From contig NZ_QYCN01000004.1 of assembly GCF_003583925.1 (NCBI RefSeq), positions 1-50,225 on the forward strand: a stretch of DNA of 50,225 nucleotides, written 5' to 3'. Below the pieces are notes generated by a model. The model searched no databases and was not told where the DNA came from. It saw only the letters and a list, made by a program, of their open reading frames with translations. The position numbers and the translations under genes are program-made. Shown piece after piece: positions 1-8,155 of the stretch; positions within the stretch are counted from its first letter, which is position 1, and each line of letters begins with the position of its first letter. This stretch comes from Hymenobacter rubripertinctus (GTDB lineage: Bacteria > Bacteroidota > Bacteroidia > Cytophagales > Hymenobacteraceae).

Positions 1-123
1 TTGCGCCAAAAGTGCGGCGTGTTGGTGCGCAAGTCCTGCTCGTTTAGCCGGTGCGAGAAAATGCACCATACGCGCATCCAACTCGTCATCGACGAGCACA
101 ACCGTCGGTTAACGCCAACCTGA
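1..123 (+). CDS. C-terminal fragment of an unidentified protein
   Basis: Frame 1 is open from the window edge to a TGA at 121-123, giving about 40 residues that end in DEHNRRLTPT. Three cysteines (spacing C-x7-C-x4-C) followed by a His-His pair could suggest metal binding, but I do not recognise the family. The start lies outside the window. It could also be chance: a short open frame is expected fairly often at this GC content. It reads toward the secreted protein that begins at 206. Confidence 0.4.
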   Translation: MRQKCGVLVRKSCSFSRCEKMHHTRIQLVIDEHNRRLTPT

Positions 124-205
124 ATCACCTCGCATTATACCACCGCCAACGTTCCTTTGTTTCTTTCCCGCTTTCCCATTTCCGCTTCCACTCTTATCCT
201 ACACC

Positions 206-1438
206 ATGCCCCACGCCTACCGCTTCCTGCTGCTGTTCATCATGCTGCTGCCTTTGGTAGCGCCGGCCCAGCAGCTACCGAAAGTGCTGTTTGATGCCGC
301 CCACGCCCAGATGGCGGGCAATGCGGATTGGGTAATTGATGCCGACGTGTACGATTTGCGCGTGGGTACGGGTGGTGCAATGGTGCCGGGCGGCTCGGAG
401 TCGAACCCGCAGCGGTTCCCCACGCCCGACCAAAGCGGTATCACGGCCACTACGCCCGAAACGTACTGGAGCGGGGGCATCTCGGCCTGGGGCGTGGAGC
501 TGGTGAAGCGCGGCTTTCAGGTGGAAACCCTGCCCAACAACGGCCGCCTCACCTACGGCGACGCCACCAACGACCAGGATTTGCGCAACTACGCGGTGTA
601 TGTTGTGAATGAGCCCAACATCCGCTTTACTGCGGCCGAGAAAACGGCTTTGCTGACTTTTGTGCGCGATGGAGGCGGCCTGTTTATGGTATCCGACCAC
701 GTGGTATCGGACCGCAACAACAGCGGCTGGGATTCGCCCCGAATCTGGAACGACCTGCTCACAACTGCCCCCGGTGGCAACCCGTTCGGCTTTACCTTCA
801 ACCTCGATAACCTGGTAGTGAAAACCGCCAACGTGCCGGTGCTGCCCACCGATTCGTTGCTGCACGGCCCTGCGGGCGACGTGCGGAAGATGGAGTTCTA
901 CAACGGGGCCAGCCTCACGCTGCTGCCAACAGCCAACCCCACGGTGCGCGGCGTCATCTACCACCCCACTGCCGACGCTACCGGCACCCAGCAGGCCCTC
1001 ATGGCCTATGCCCGCTACGGCCGCGGCAAAGTAGTGGCCCTGGGCGACTCCTCCCCGCCCGACGACGGAACCGGCGACCCGGGCGACAAACTTTACAATG
1101 GCTGGAGTGCCGAAGCCGACGGCGACCATGCCCGCGTCATCACCAACGCCACCATCTGGCTGGCCGCCCGGCCCGGCACTCCGCTGGCCGCTACGGCCGC
1201 TGCCGGGTTGGCCTTGCGCCTCTTCCCCAACCCCACCACCGGCACGGTCCGGCTTGTTTCCGAAGCCCGGCCTACCCGCGTGATCTGGTACACCCTGCTG
1301 GGTGAGGAGCTTGCGGTTCCCCCGGCGGGGCTGGCCACGGACGCGTATGACTTACGCCTGCTGCCTGCCGGGCTGTATCTGGTGCGCGTGCAGCTGCCCG
1401 ATGGCCGGGTGCTCACGCGCCGGGTGGTGCGGCAGTAG
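206..1438 (+). CDS. Secreted protein with T9SS type A C-terminal sorting domain
   Basis: This is a 410-residue exported protein. Residues 1-21 form a signal peptide (charged start, Leu/Phe/Ile-rich core, Ala-Pro-Ala end). Residues 24-330 form one globular domain that resembles class-I glutamine-amidotransferase-like or DUF4350-type sugar-binding folds (alternating strands, a GGGLFMVSDH segment near residue 155, a GRGKVVALGDSS segment near 275), but I see no convincing catalytic triad. Residues 339-410 are a typical type IX secretion sorting domain: LFPNPTTGTVRL, then LPAGLYLVRV and a basic RRVVRQ end. In known family members this tail directs export through the T9SS and surface anchoring. The exact biochemical role is unknown. 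It stands alone, convergent with the PRC-barrel gene. Confidence 0.85.
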   Translation: MPHAYRFLLLFIMLLPLVAPAQQLPKVLFDAAHAQMAGNADWVIDADVYDLRVGTGGAMVPGGSESNPQRFPTPDQSGITATTPETYWSGGISAWGVELVKRGFQVETLPNNGRLTYGDATNDQDLRNYAVYVVNEPNIRFTAAEKTALLTFVRDGGGLFMVSDHVVSDRNNSGWDSPRIWNDLLTTAPGGNPFGFTFNLDNLVVKTANVPVLPTDSLLHGPAGDVRKMEFYNGASLTLLPTANPTVRGVIYHPTADATGTQQALMAYARYGRGKVVALGDSSPPDDGTGDPGDKLYNGWSAEADGDHARVITNATIWLAARPGTPLAATAAAGLALRLFPNPTTGTVRLVSEARPTRVIWYTLLGEELAVPPAGLATDAYDLRLLPAGLYLVRVQLPDGRVLTRRVVRQ

Positions 1439-1446
1439 TTCGCCTG

Positions 1447-1932
1447 CTACTCCAATCGGCGGCGCTGGTAGAAGGTGGTGCCATCGTAGCCAGGCTGGTT
1501 GTAAAAATCCGGTTCGGCGGCGGCGGGCAGCGGCAGCTTCAACGCCCGCAGCATGGCCTGCTCGTACTCGCGGGTTATCTGAATTTCGGCGTAGGATGGA
1601 TACTCTGTTACCGACTGGTACGTGAGCGAAGGCACGAACACGTTATCCGCGTCTTCATCCAGGGCTGCCACCCCGATGGGCAGCAGGATGTGCCGGTCCC
1701 GCTCGCTGAGGCCCAGAGACGCGTCCAGCTCCACATCCAGGTAGCGAACCTTGAGGGCGTCCACGTCCACGATCAGCTCAACTACCTGCCCGAACTGGCG
1801 GCCGTCGGCCCCGCGCACGGCCCAGCCGCGGATGTCGGGGTTGTCGTCGGCCACTTCGAACTCGGTGAGGTCGCGCAGGCGGCGCAGGTGCAGGCCCTGG
1901 CCGGTAGGAAGGGGGTCGGGAGTAGGTTGCAT
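1447..1932 (-). CDS. PRC-barrel domain protein
   Basis: This is a 161-residue soluble protein. Residues 15-85 match the PRC-barrel fold: a short strand-rich domain with DIRGWAVRGADGRQFGQV followed by VRYLDVELD, as in the photosynthetic reaction-centre H subunit and in bacterial stress-associated PRC proteins. The rest (residues 90-161) is a proline- and tyrosine-rich tail ending in YQRRRLE. No signal peptide or membrane segment is visible. It lies 63 nt downstream of another minus-strand gene and the two may be co-transcribed. The function is unknown; an RNA-binding or general-stress role is only a family-level guess. Confidence 0.75.
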   Translation of the reverse strand: MQPTPDPLPTGQGLHLRRLRDLTEFEVADDNPDIRGWAVRGADGRQFGQVVELIVDVDALKVRYLDVELDASLGLSERDRHILLPIGVAALDEDADNVFVPSLTYQSVTEYPSYAEIQITREYEQAMLRALKLPLPAAAEPDFYNQPGYDGTTFYQRRRLE

Positions 1933-1995
1933 AGGGAAACGGAGCGTTCCGGAGGAGGACTCCGGCTAAGTAAAAAACAAGTAATAAAACCAGGC

Positions 1996-2652
1996 TTACT
2001 GGGCCACGGAGGGCGACTCGAAGGCGCGCAACAGCTCGGCAGCCTGCTGAAAATAGGTACGTAGCGCCTGCTGCTCCGTTGCCGTAGTGGCCCGTCCGCT
2101 CAGGCCGGCGGCCTGGGCGCTCAGCTGGCGGGCCGCCGTTTGCAGCTCCGGATAGCCTTGCTGCTGAATGGCCTGAACTAGGGCCGCCGCTGCCACACAC
2201 CCGGGCCGCAGGCTGGCGGCCGGCTCCTCCAGGCGGCTGGTAGCGCTGGTCAGGTCGTCGCGGCGGGTGCCGATGAAGGGCGTACGCAGGTCGTCCCGGT
2301 CCGTCAGGCTGACCAATGCCGAGGTCAGCAGGCGCAGGCCTTCCCGACCATAATCAGGCCGGGTGGCCTCGGTAGCGGCAAAAGCGGCCAGCACGCCGGC
2401 CGTTACGGGGGCCGTTTCGGCGGCCATATCGTTTAGTGCGTCTTCGGCGGGGCGGGGGCCGGTTTCAGCCCCGCTAAGGCTATCAACGGCCCTCCTGGCC
2501 GGCGGCGGCGGGGTTGGGGGCAGGGTCGGCGGCGCATTGACTTCGGCCCGGAACAGGAAATAGGCTCCCAGGCCCACCACGGCCAGCACCACCAGCAGAA
2601 ACAGCCAGGGGCTGGGCGTATTTTTTTTGCGCTGAATGTTAATATCGGCCAT
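1996..2652 (-). CDS. Membrane-anchored protein of unknown function
   Basis: This is a 218-residue protein I do not recognise. Residues 1-12 are basic (MADINIQRKKN). Residues 15-34 form one transmembrane helix (SPWLFLLVVLAVVGLGAYFL). A proline-rich linker follows (residues 40-55, PPTLPPTPPPPARR), then an Ala/Leu/Gln-rich, probably all-helical domain to the end. The order suggests an inner-membrane anchor with the helical domain in the periplasm. It is upstream of the PRC-barrel gene and divergent from the membrane-protein pair at 2818-5023. Confidence 0.7.
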   Translation of the reverse strand: MADINIQRKKNTPSPWLFLLVVLAVVGLGAYFLFRAEVNAPPTLPPTPPPPARRAVDSLSGAETGPRPAEDALNDMAAETAPVTAGVLAAFAATEATRPDYGREGLRLLTSALVSLTDRDDLRTPFIGTRRDDLTSATSRLEEPAASLRPGCVAAAALVQAIQQQGYPELQTAARQLSAQAAGLSGRATTATEQQALRTYFQQAAELLRAFESPSVAQ

Positions 2653-2817
2653 ATGGAAGCAGAAGGTAGGACAAAGAAGCAGTACGCGCTAGCCTTACGC
2701 GGCCCGGCCAGATTATGATTCGATTCTGCCATATTCCTCGCGCCGGATAGTGCAGCCCGACAGTGCCCGAGAGTTGGTATGTTTAGCTCCTGAACCTATT
2801 GTCTGCTGCTCCGGTCT

Positions 2818-3807
2818 ATGCGCGTATCCTCCTTTATTGCCGAGCTCCGGTTCTGCGGCCTGCTCCTGCCCGAACAGGCCGCTGCCATCGAAGCGCATGA
2901 ACGCACCCGCCCGTTCTCGCTGCACTACGAAATCCGTACCCTGCTCTACCTGGGCATCACCCTGCTCAGCGGCGGACTGGGCGTGTTGCTCTATGAGCAC
3001 CTCGACCACCTCGGGCACGGCGTGGTAGTGGCCCTTATGGCCCTGCTGACGGCCGCCTGCTTCGCCTACGCGGCCCGCCACCGCCGCCCCTTCAGCTGGG
3101 CACAGGTGCCCAGCGCCGGCCTGCTCCCCGACTATCTGCTGCTGCTCGGCTGCCTGCTGTTTCTGGCCCTCGAAGGCTACCTGCAAGCCCAGTACACGCT
3201 TTTCGGCACCCGCTACGGCCTGGCCCTGGTGGTGCCGGCGGTTCTGTTCTTCTACCTGGCTTACCGCCTCGACCACCGGGGCGTACTGTCGATGGGCATT
3301 ACGGCCCTGGCCGCCTGGGCCGGCTTAAGCGTGCAGCCGCTGTCAGTGTTCGAGAATCAGTTGCTGACCGGAGCCGTGAGTCGGGCGGCCATCGGGCTGG
3401 GGGCGGCCTTGCTGGTGTTGGGCTGGCTGAGCGAAACCCGCCGCCGCAAGGCCCACTTCGCCTATACCTACCTGCTGCTGGGCGGCAACCTGCTGCTGGC
3501 CGCCGCCACGGCGGCCATGTTCGGGGAAGTGCTCCGGCCCGCCGGCCTGCTGATCCTACTGATTCTGGCCGTCAGCGCCGGCCTGTTTTGGTACGGGCAG
3601 AAAACGCACTCCCACTTATTTCTGCTATTGGGGACGGCCTACGGCTACGTGGCCTTCACCTTCGGACTGTTTTTGGGTCTTCGTTTTCTGGGGGGCGAAG
3701 ACGTAGTTTTTGGCCTTGCGCTCTACTACTTCGTGGCCTCCACGGCCGCTGCCATCTGGTTTCTCACCCACCTCAAACGGTTAGCCGGCACTGCTGCTCA
3801 TGTTTAA
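2818..3807 (+). CDS. Polytopic membrane protein (DUF2157-like)
   Basis: This is a 329-residue protein. A short soluble N-terminus (residues 1-40, including LLPEQAAAIEAHE) is followed by about nine hydrophobic segments to the C-terminus. The N-terminal helix-turn-helix-like stretch before a multi-helix membrane region resembles DUF2157 proteins, but this is a weak family call. The last bases overlap the next gene: its ATG at 3800 precedes this stop at 3805-3807, so translation is probably coupled. A near-consensus -7 box (TATGTTTA, 2778-2785) sits about 33 nt upstream of the start. Function unknown. Confidence 0.75.
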   Translation: MRVSSFIAELRFCGLLLPEQAAAIEAHERTRPFSLHYEIRTLLYLGITLLSGGLGVLLYEHLDHLGHGVVVALMALLTAACFAYAARHRRPFSWAQVPSAGLLPDYLLLLGCLLFLALEGYLQAQYTLFGTRYGLALVVPAVLFFYLAYRLDHRGVLSMGITALAAWAGLSVQPLSVFENQLLTGAVSRAAIGLGAALLVLGWLSETRRRKAHFAYTYLLLGGNLLLAAATAAMFGEVLRPAGLLILLILAVSAGLFWYGQKTHSHLFLLLGTAYGYVAFTFGLFLGLRFLGGEDVVFGLALYYFVASTAAAIWFLTHLKRLAGTAAHV

Positions 3808-5023
3808 AGCCTATAACTCAGCCTGGCCCCGCCACGAGGCACTTCGCGAGGCTGCCCGGGGCTGGTACCGCGCCGGTCTGTTGCCCTTGCCACAGTTGGA
3901 AGCCATCCGCGCAGCTTATCCGCCCGACTTCTACCGGCCCAACATCTACCTGCGCATCCTGCTGTTTTTGCTGATGACGCTGGGCTACTTCGCGGCGGCC
4001 GGTATGCTGGCCCTGCTGCTATATTCCGTCGCCAACGACCTGAGCGGGGGGCAGATTCGGGAGCAGGCGACTATTGGCGTTGTCTGCCTGCTGAGCGCCT
4101 TGGGCGGGCAGCTACTGTTGAGGCAGCTCATTCGGACCGGCCGCACCTACCGCGCCGGCTCCGACCAGGCCCTGCTCTACATCAGCCTCGGCTTTGCCGC
4201 CGCCGCCATGTATTGCTTCGCTGATCTGCTGACGCCCAACAGCCTGGACCTGCTGGCGCTCAACGGAATCGTGCTGGTTCTGCTGCCGGTACTGCTGCTG
4301 CTGGTACTGGCCCTGATTGCCTACGCAGATGCGCTGGTGGCCATTGCTGCCTATGCAGTGGCCCTGGCCCTGGTAACCGACCTGTTGCTGCGCACTACTT
4401 TCGGCATTTTGTTCGTGCCCTTTGCCGTGATTGGGCTGGCCGTAGGGCTGTACACTCTGGTGCGCTACCTCGTACCGCATACCGACTTCTGGTATTACCA
4501 GACCTGTTTCATAGCCCTCAAAGTAGTCGCCCTGCTTACTTTCTACCTCGGTGGCAACTACTTGGTCGTGCGCGAGGCCAGTGCTGCCATCCGCAACGAA
4601 AGCACTTCCCACCAGATTTCTTTTGCCCTCTTTTTTTACCTGTTCACGGCCCTCATTCCACTGCTCTACATCTACCAAGGCCTGCGCCGCCCCGACCGGG
4701 TCTGGCTCCTGACGGGCCTTGTAACCCTGGCCTTCTCGGGCTACACGGTGCGGTTTTACCACTCAGTGCTGCCCCCCACCGTGGCTAGTGCCCTGCTCGG
4801 CGCCTTGCTGATCGTGCTCATGGCCCTGGCCCTGCGCTACCTGCGCACCCCCCGTCACGGCCTCACCGCCGCCCCCAACGATGCGTCCACTGCCGAACGC
4901 CCGGGCCTCAACCTGGAAGCCCTCATCGTCGCCCAGACGGCCCACGCCCCCCAGGTCCCGGAGCCCGGCTTCCAGTTCGGCGGCGGCCAGTCGGGCGGCG
5001 GCGGCGCGGAGGGGCAGTGGTGA
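3800..5023 (+). CDS. Polytopic membrane protein with Gly-rich C-terminal tail
   Basis: This is a 407-residue protein with a soluble N-terminus (residues 1-50), roughly ten membrane segments, and a long hydrophilic tail. The tail ends in FGGGQSGGGGAEGQW. That Gly-rich, tryptophan-terminated end resembles tails of TPM/DUF2207-type envelope proteins (GGG...GGGGA.G.W). The N-terminus repeats the logic of the upstream gene (an LLPLPQLEAI segment before the first helix), which suggests the two are distant paralogues working together. It overlaps the upstream gene by 8 nt. Function unknown. Confidence 0.75.
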   Translation: MFKAYNSAWPRHEALREAARGWYRAGLLPLPQLEAIRAAYPPDFYRPNIYLRILLFLLMTLGYFAAAGMLALLLYSVANDLSGGQIREQATIGVVCLLSALGGQLLLRQLIRTGRTYRAGSDQALLYISLGFAAAAMYCFADLLTPNSLDLLALNGIVLVLLPVLLLLVLALIAYADALVAIAAYAVALALVTDLLLRTTFGILFVPFAVIGLAVGLYTLVRYLVPHTDFWYYQTCFIALKVVALLTFYLGGNYLVVREASAAIRNESTSHQISFALFFYLFTALIPLLYIYQGLRRPDRVWLLTGLVTLAFSGYTVRFYHSVLPPTVASALLGALLIVLMALALRYLRTPRHGLTAAPNDASTAERPGLNLEALIVAQTAHAPQVPEPGFQFGGGQSGGGGAEGQW

Positions 5024-5098
5024 AGGAGGAACAGGTATTCCGCGCATTCGAGGGCGTTCATCCAGCCTTTTAAGGCGGACCATCATTTTTCCGGCAAA

Positions 5099-5130
5099 AA
5101 GCCCCTGACGTCTGCTGACGTTAGGGGCTT
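5099..5130. terminator. Hairpin terminator downstream of the membrane-protein pair
   Basis: AAGCCCCT (5099-5106) pairs with AGGGGCTT (5123-5130), and the inner ACGT segments extend the stem. An A-run lies on the left side and a TT plus GCTATTT on the right. It sits 75 nt after the plus-strand gene and about 130 nt from the end of the converging cysteine desulfurase gene, so it may serve both strands. Confidence 0.7.
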
Positions 5131-5258
5131 GCTATTTACCCGGGTTTCTTGGCTGCATGAAAACCGGATTAACTACGCTGTCCTACGGGTACTTTGGCTC
5201 TGCCTCACATAACCAAACGGCACCTGCCCCCGCATTCATCACTTCTCTTATTCCCTAC

Positions 5259-6398
5259 TTACGCGGGCACCTTGCGGTACATTTTGGCCAGCTGCTCCAC
5301 GGCGTAGTCCACTTCTTCTGCCGTGTTGTACTTGCTCATCGAGAAGCGGATGGTACCCCGGGTAGGGTCGCAGCCCAGGGCTGTAAGCACGTGGGAGCCG
5401 GCGTTGGCCCCGCTGGTACAAGCCGAGCCGCCCGACACGGATATGTGGTTGATGTCGAGGTTGAAGAGCAGCATTTCGTTCATATCGGAGGAGGGCAGGC
5501 TTACGCTCAGCACCGTGTAGAGGCTCTGGTCGGCCTCGGCGGAAGTGCCATTGAAGTCCACCCCGTCGATTTCGGCGCGCAGCTTCTCCATAAACCGGTT
5601 TTTGAGGGCCTGGATGTGGTGCTGATGATCAGCCATGTCGCGGTAAGCAATTTCGAGGGCCTTCGCCAGGCCCACGATGCCGTACACGTTTTCGGTGCCG
5701 GCTCGCTGGTTGCGCTCCTGGGAGCCGCCGTGGAGCAGCGCGTCCACCATCTGGCCCGAGCGACGGTACAGGAACCCGATTCCTTTCGGACCGTGGAATT
5801 TATGCGCCGAACCCACCAGAAAATCAACCGGCACCTGCTGCACGTCATGGCGGTAGTGGCCCATGGTCTGCACCGTATCGGTATGGAACACGGCTTTGTG
5901 ACGGGCGCATATTTGCCCGATGGCGGCAATGTCGTTGAGGTTGCCAATCTCGTTGTTGGCGTGCATCAGGCTCACAAAAGTGCGCGGGTGCGTAGCCAGC
6001 AGCTCGTCGAGGTGAGCCAGATCCAGGCGGCCGCGCGCATCATGACGCAGGTAGCTGAGCTGCATGCCCTGCTTTTCTAGCGCCTGCATGGTGTGCAGCA
6101 CGGCATGGTGCTCAAGTGGCGAAGTGATGCCGTGTTGCAGCCCCAGGGGGCGCACGCTTCCAAAGGCAGCATAGTTATCGGCCTCCGTCCCGCAGGAGGT
6201 AAACACGATTTCGGCGGGGGCCGCATTGATGAGGTGGGCAATGGTTTTACGGGCATTCTCGAGGGCGGCGCGCACCTGCCGGCCGTGGCCATGAATGCTA
6301 CTGGGGTTGCCGAAGTGATTTTGCAGGAACGGCAGCATGGCGTCCAGCACTTCAGGGTCCAGGGGCGTGGTGGCGGCGTTATCGAAATACACGTTCAT
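5259..6398 (-). CDS. iscS: Cysteine desulfurase (IscS/NifS family)
   Basis: This is a 379-residue PLP enzyme of the aminotransferase class-V fold. It releases sulfur from L-cysteine as an enzyme persulfide for Fe-S clusters and thio-modified tRNA. I start it at the ATG at 6398 (MNVYFDNAATTPLD), the usual N-terminus; an upstream in-frame extension is not family-like. Visible residues: HTDTVQTMG (172-180), the PLP lysine K200 in SAHKFHGPKG, and the catalytic loop SGGSACTSG with C327. No iscU, iscA or regulator is adjacent, so it is a stand-alone sulfur donor here. It could supply any sulfurtransferase pathway; the gene symbol is by family. Confidence 0.93.
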   Translation of the reverse strand: MNVYFDNAATTPLDPEVLDAMLPFLQNHFGNPSSIHGHGRQVRAALENARKTIAHLINAAPAEIVFTSCGTEADNYAAFGSVRPLGLQHGITSPLEHHAVLHTMQALEKQGMQLSYLRHDARGRLDLAHLDELLATHPRTFVSLMHANNEIGNLNDIAAIGQICARHKAVFHTDTVQTMGHYRHDVQQVPVDFLVGSAHKFHGPKGIGFLYRRSGQMVDALLHGGSQERNQRAGTENVYGIVGLAKALEIAYRDMADHQHHIQALKNRFMEKLRAEIDGVDFNGTSAEADQSLYTVLSVSLPSSDMNEMLLFNLDINHISVSGGSACTSGANAGSHVLTALGCDPTRGTIRFSMSKYNTAEEVDYAVEQLAKMYRKVPA

Positions 6399-6495
6399 AA
6401 GTTGCGCGGAAAGGCAGTAACAACCGGCTCGCAAACCGGCCCGAATGATTTCGCCACAAAAATAGCGGTTTCCCGGTGGCGTAACGGCAGGATAA

Positions 6496-6578
6496 TGAAA
6501 TGGTGAGTTGCCATTCAGCTGGCCCTCCCAGTGCTACGTGCACCAACAGGGCTGTCCGAACGGCAACTCACCATTTCA
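6496..6578. repeat. 17-bp inverted repeat between glmM and iscS
   Basis: TGAAATGGTGAGTTGCC at 6496-6512 is repeated exactly in inverse at 6562-6578, with 49 nt between. It lies downstream of glmM and upstream of iscS on the minus strand. No T-tract follows directly, so a simple terminator is not obvious. A transcript reading through would form a long stem here. Confidence 0.75.
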
Positions 6579-6597
6579 CTAACGCACCATTTCGCCG

Positions 6598-7986
6598 CTA
6601 CTGGCTGATGATTTCCTTGATGTCACCAATGATTTTGTTGGCCAGGTGGTCGGCCGTGGCGTTGGAATCCGACTCGGCGTAAATGCGGATAATGGGCTCG
6701 GTATTCGATTTGCGCAGGTGCACCCACTCCTTGTCGAAGTCGATTTTCACGCCGTCAATGGTATTCACCTGCTGCTTGGCGTAGCGCTTCTCCATTTCCA
6801 CCAGCACCAGGTCGGTGTCGATTTCGGGCGTCAATTCAATCTTATTCTTCGAGATGAAGTAACTTGGGTACGAGGCCCGCAGGCGCGTCATGGTGAGGCC
6901 CGTTTTGGCCAGATGGCTCAGAAACAAGGCAATGCCCACCAGCGAGTCGCGGCCATAATGCAGCTCGGGATAAATGATACCGCCGTTGCCTTCGCCGCCA
7001 ATTACGGCGTTGGTTTCCTTCATCTTGTTCACCACATTCACCTCGCCCACGGCGGAAGCGGCGTACTGACCACCGTGCTTTTCGGTCACGTCGCGCAAAG
7101 CCCGCGTGCTGCTCAGGTTGCTCACGGTGTTGCCGCCGCCCAGTTGCTGAAGCACATAATCGGCCACGGCTACCAGGGTGTACTCCTCCCCGAACATGCT
7201 GCCGTCTTCGTTCACCAGGGCCAGGCGGTCCACGTCAGGATCCACTACAATGCCCAGGTCGAAGGAGCCTTTCTCGAGTACCCGGGCAATTTCGCGCAGG
7301 TTTTCGGGTAGCGGCTCGGGGTTGTGGGCGAAGTCCCCGGTTGGGTCGCAGAACAGTTTTTCAATCACCTCCACGCCCAACTGCTCCAGTAGCATCGGCA
7401 CGGCAAAACCGCCGCAGGAGTTCACTGCATCTACCACTACCCGGAAGTTTTTGGCCTGAATAGCAGCTTTGTCGACCAGCGGCAGGGCCAGAATAGCATC
7501 GATGTGCTCTTGCAGGAAGGTGTCGTCGGTGGTGTAGCTGCCCAGCTTGGTCACGGGCGCAAAGTCAAACGACTCGGAGTCGCCCAAAGCCAGCACCTGC
7601 TTGCCATCCTCATCCGAGATGAACTCGCCCTGGTGGTTGAGCAGTTTCAGCGCGTTCCACTGCTTGGGGTTGTGCGAGGCCGTGAGAATAATGCCGCCGC
7701 CGGCTTTTTTGGCCGGCACCGCCATTTCCACGGTCGGCGTGGTGCTCAGGCCCAGATCAATCACATCAATGCCCAGCCCTTGCAAGGTGGCCGTTACCAG
7801 CCGGTTCACCATGTCGCCCGAAAGGCGGGCATCGCGGCCAATGATGATGGTTTTATTCTGCGTTTTTTCCAGTACCCAGGTACCAAAGGCAGCGGCGTAT
7901 TTCACTATGTCAATGGGCGTTAAACCGTCGCCGGCCGCGCCGCCGATAGTGCCTCGGATTCCCGAAATGGATTTAATCAGTGCCAC
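6598..7986 (-). CDS. glmM: Phosphoglucosamine mutase (phosphohexomutase family)
   Basis: This is a 462-residue alpha-D-phosphohexomutase. Landmarks in order: RGTIGG near residue 11, the phosphoserine loop TASHNP with S104, metal-binding DPDVDR (249-254), the sugar-specificity loop GEGNGG (331-336), and the phosphate-binding RKSNTEP (425-431). GlmM converts glucosamine-6-phosphate to glucosamine-1-phosphate for peptidoglycan and lipid A synthesis. The GEGNGG loop fits GlmM, although phosphomannomutase activity cannot be excluded. The only fitting start is GTG at 7986. A perfect -7 box lies 50 nt upstream, leaving a short leader with a small hairpin. Confidence 0.9.
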   Translation of the reverse strand: MALIKSISGIRGTIGGAAGDGLTPIDIVKYAAAFGTWVLEKTQNKTIIIGRDARLSGDMVNRLVTATLQGLGIDVIDLGLSTTPTVEMAVPAKKAGGGIILTASHNPKQWNALKLLNHQGEFISDEDGKQVLALGDSESFDFAPVTKLGSYTTDDTFLQEHIDAILALPLVDKAAIQAKNFRVVVDAVNSCGGFAVPMLLEQLGVEVIEKLFCDPTGDFAHNPEPLPENLREIARVLEKGSFDLGIVVDPDVDRLALVNEDGSMFGEEYTLVAVADYVLQQLGGGNTVSNLSSTRALRDVTEKHGGQYAASAVGEVNVVNKMKETNAVIGGEGNGGIIYPELHYGRDSLVGIALFLSHLAKTGLTMTRLRASYPSYFISKNKIELTPEIDTDLVLVEMEKRYAKQQVNTIDGVKIDFDKEWVHLRKSNTEPIIRIYAESDSNATADHLANKIIGDIKEIISQ

Positions 7987-8009
7987 GTGTGTGCTGCTAA
8001 ATGGTAGGT

Positions 8010-8024
8010 GGGCGAATATCGCCC
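8010..8024 (-). promoter_or_regulatory. Hairpin in the glmM leader
   Basis: GGGCGAATATCGCCC is a 6-bp GC-rich stem with a 3-nt loop. It lies between the predicted glmM transcription start (about 8031) and its GTG start. No ribosome-binding site is visible between it and the start. Whether it regulates is unknown. Confidence 0.45.
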
Positions 8025-8035
8025 GTGAGAGGCCG

Positions 8036-8043
8036 CAAAAGTA
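8036..8043 (-). promoter_or_regulatory. -7 promoter box of glmM
   Basis: On the minus strand this reads TACTTTTG, a perfect match to the Bacteroidota TAnnTTTG element. A TTGG lies just upstream, but not at the ideal -33 distance. Confidence 0.6.
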
Positions 8044-8142
8044 GCCAACTGGCTTAGCTTTCCCTACGAAAGAACCTGCGGCTCCGGATGAGGCAGCCCA
8101 TAATCCTACTCATGTAGGCACAAGGAATGCCGTAAGCCCTTG

Positions 8143-8150
8143 TATATTTG
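8143..8150 (+). promoter_or_regulatory. -7 promoter box of mazG, next to the start codon
   Basis: TATATTTG matches TAnnTTTG exactly and is separated from the mazG ATG (8156) by five bases. Transcription would start at or within a few bases of the ATG. Confidence 0.6.
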
Positions 8151-8155
8151 GCCTG

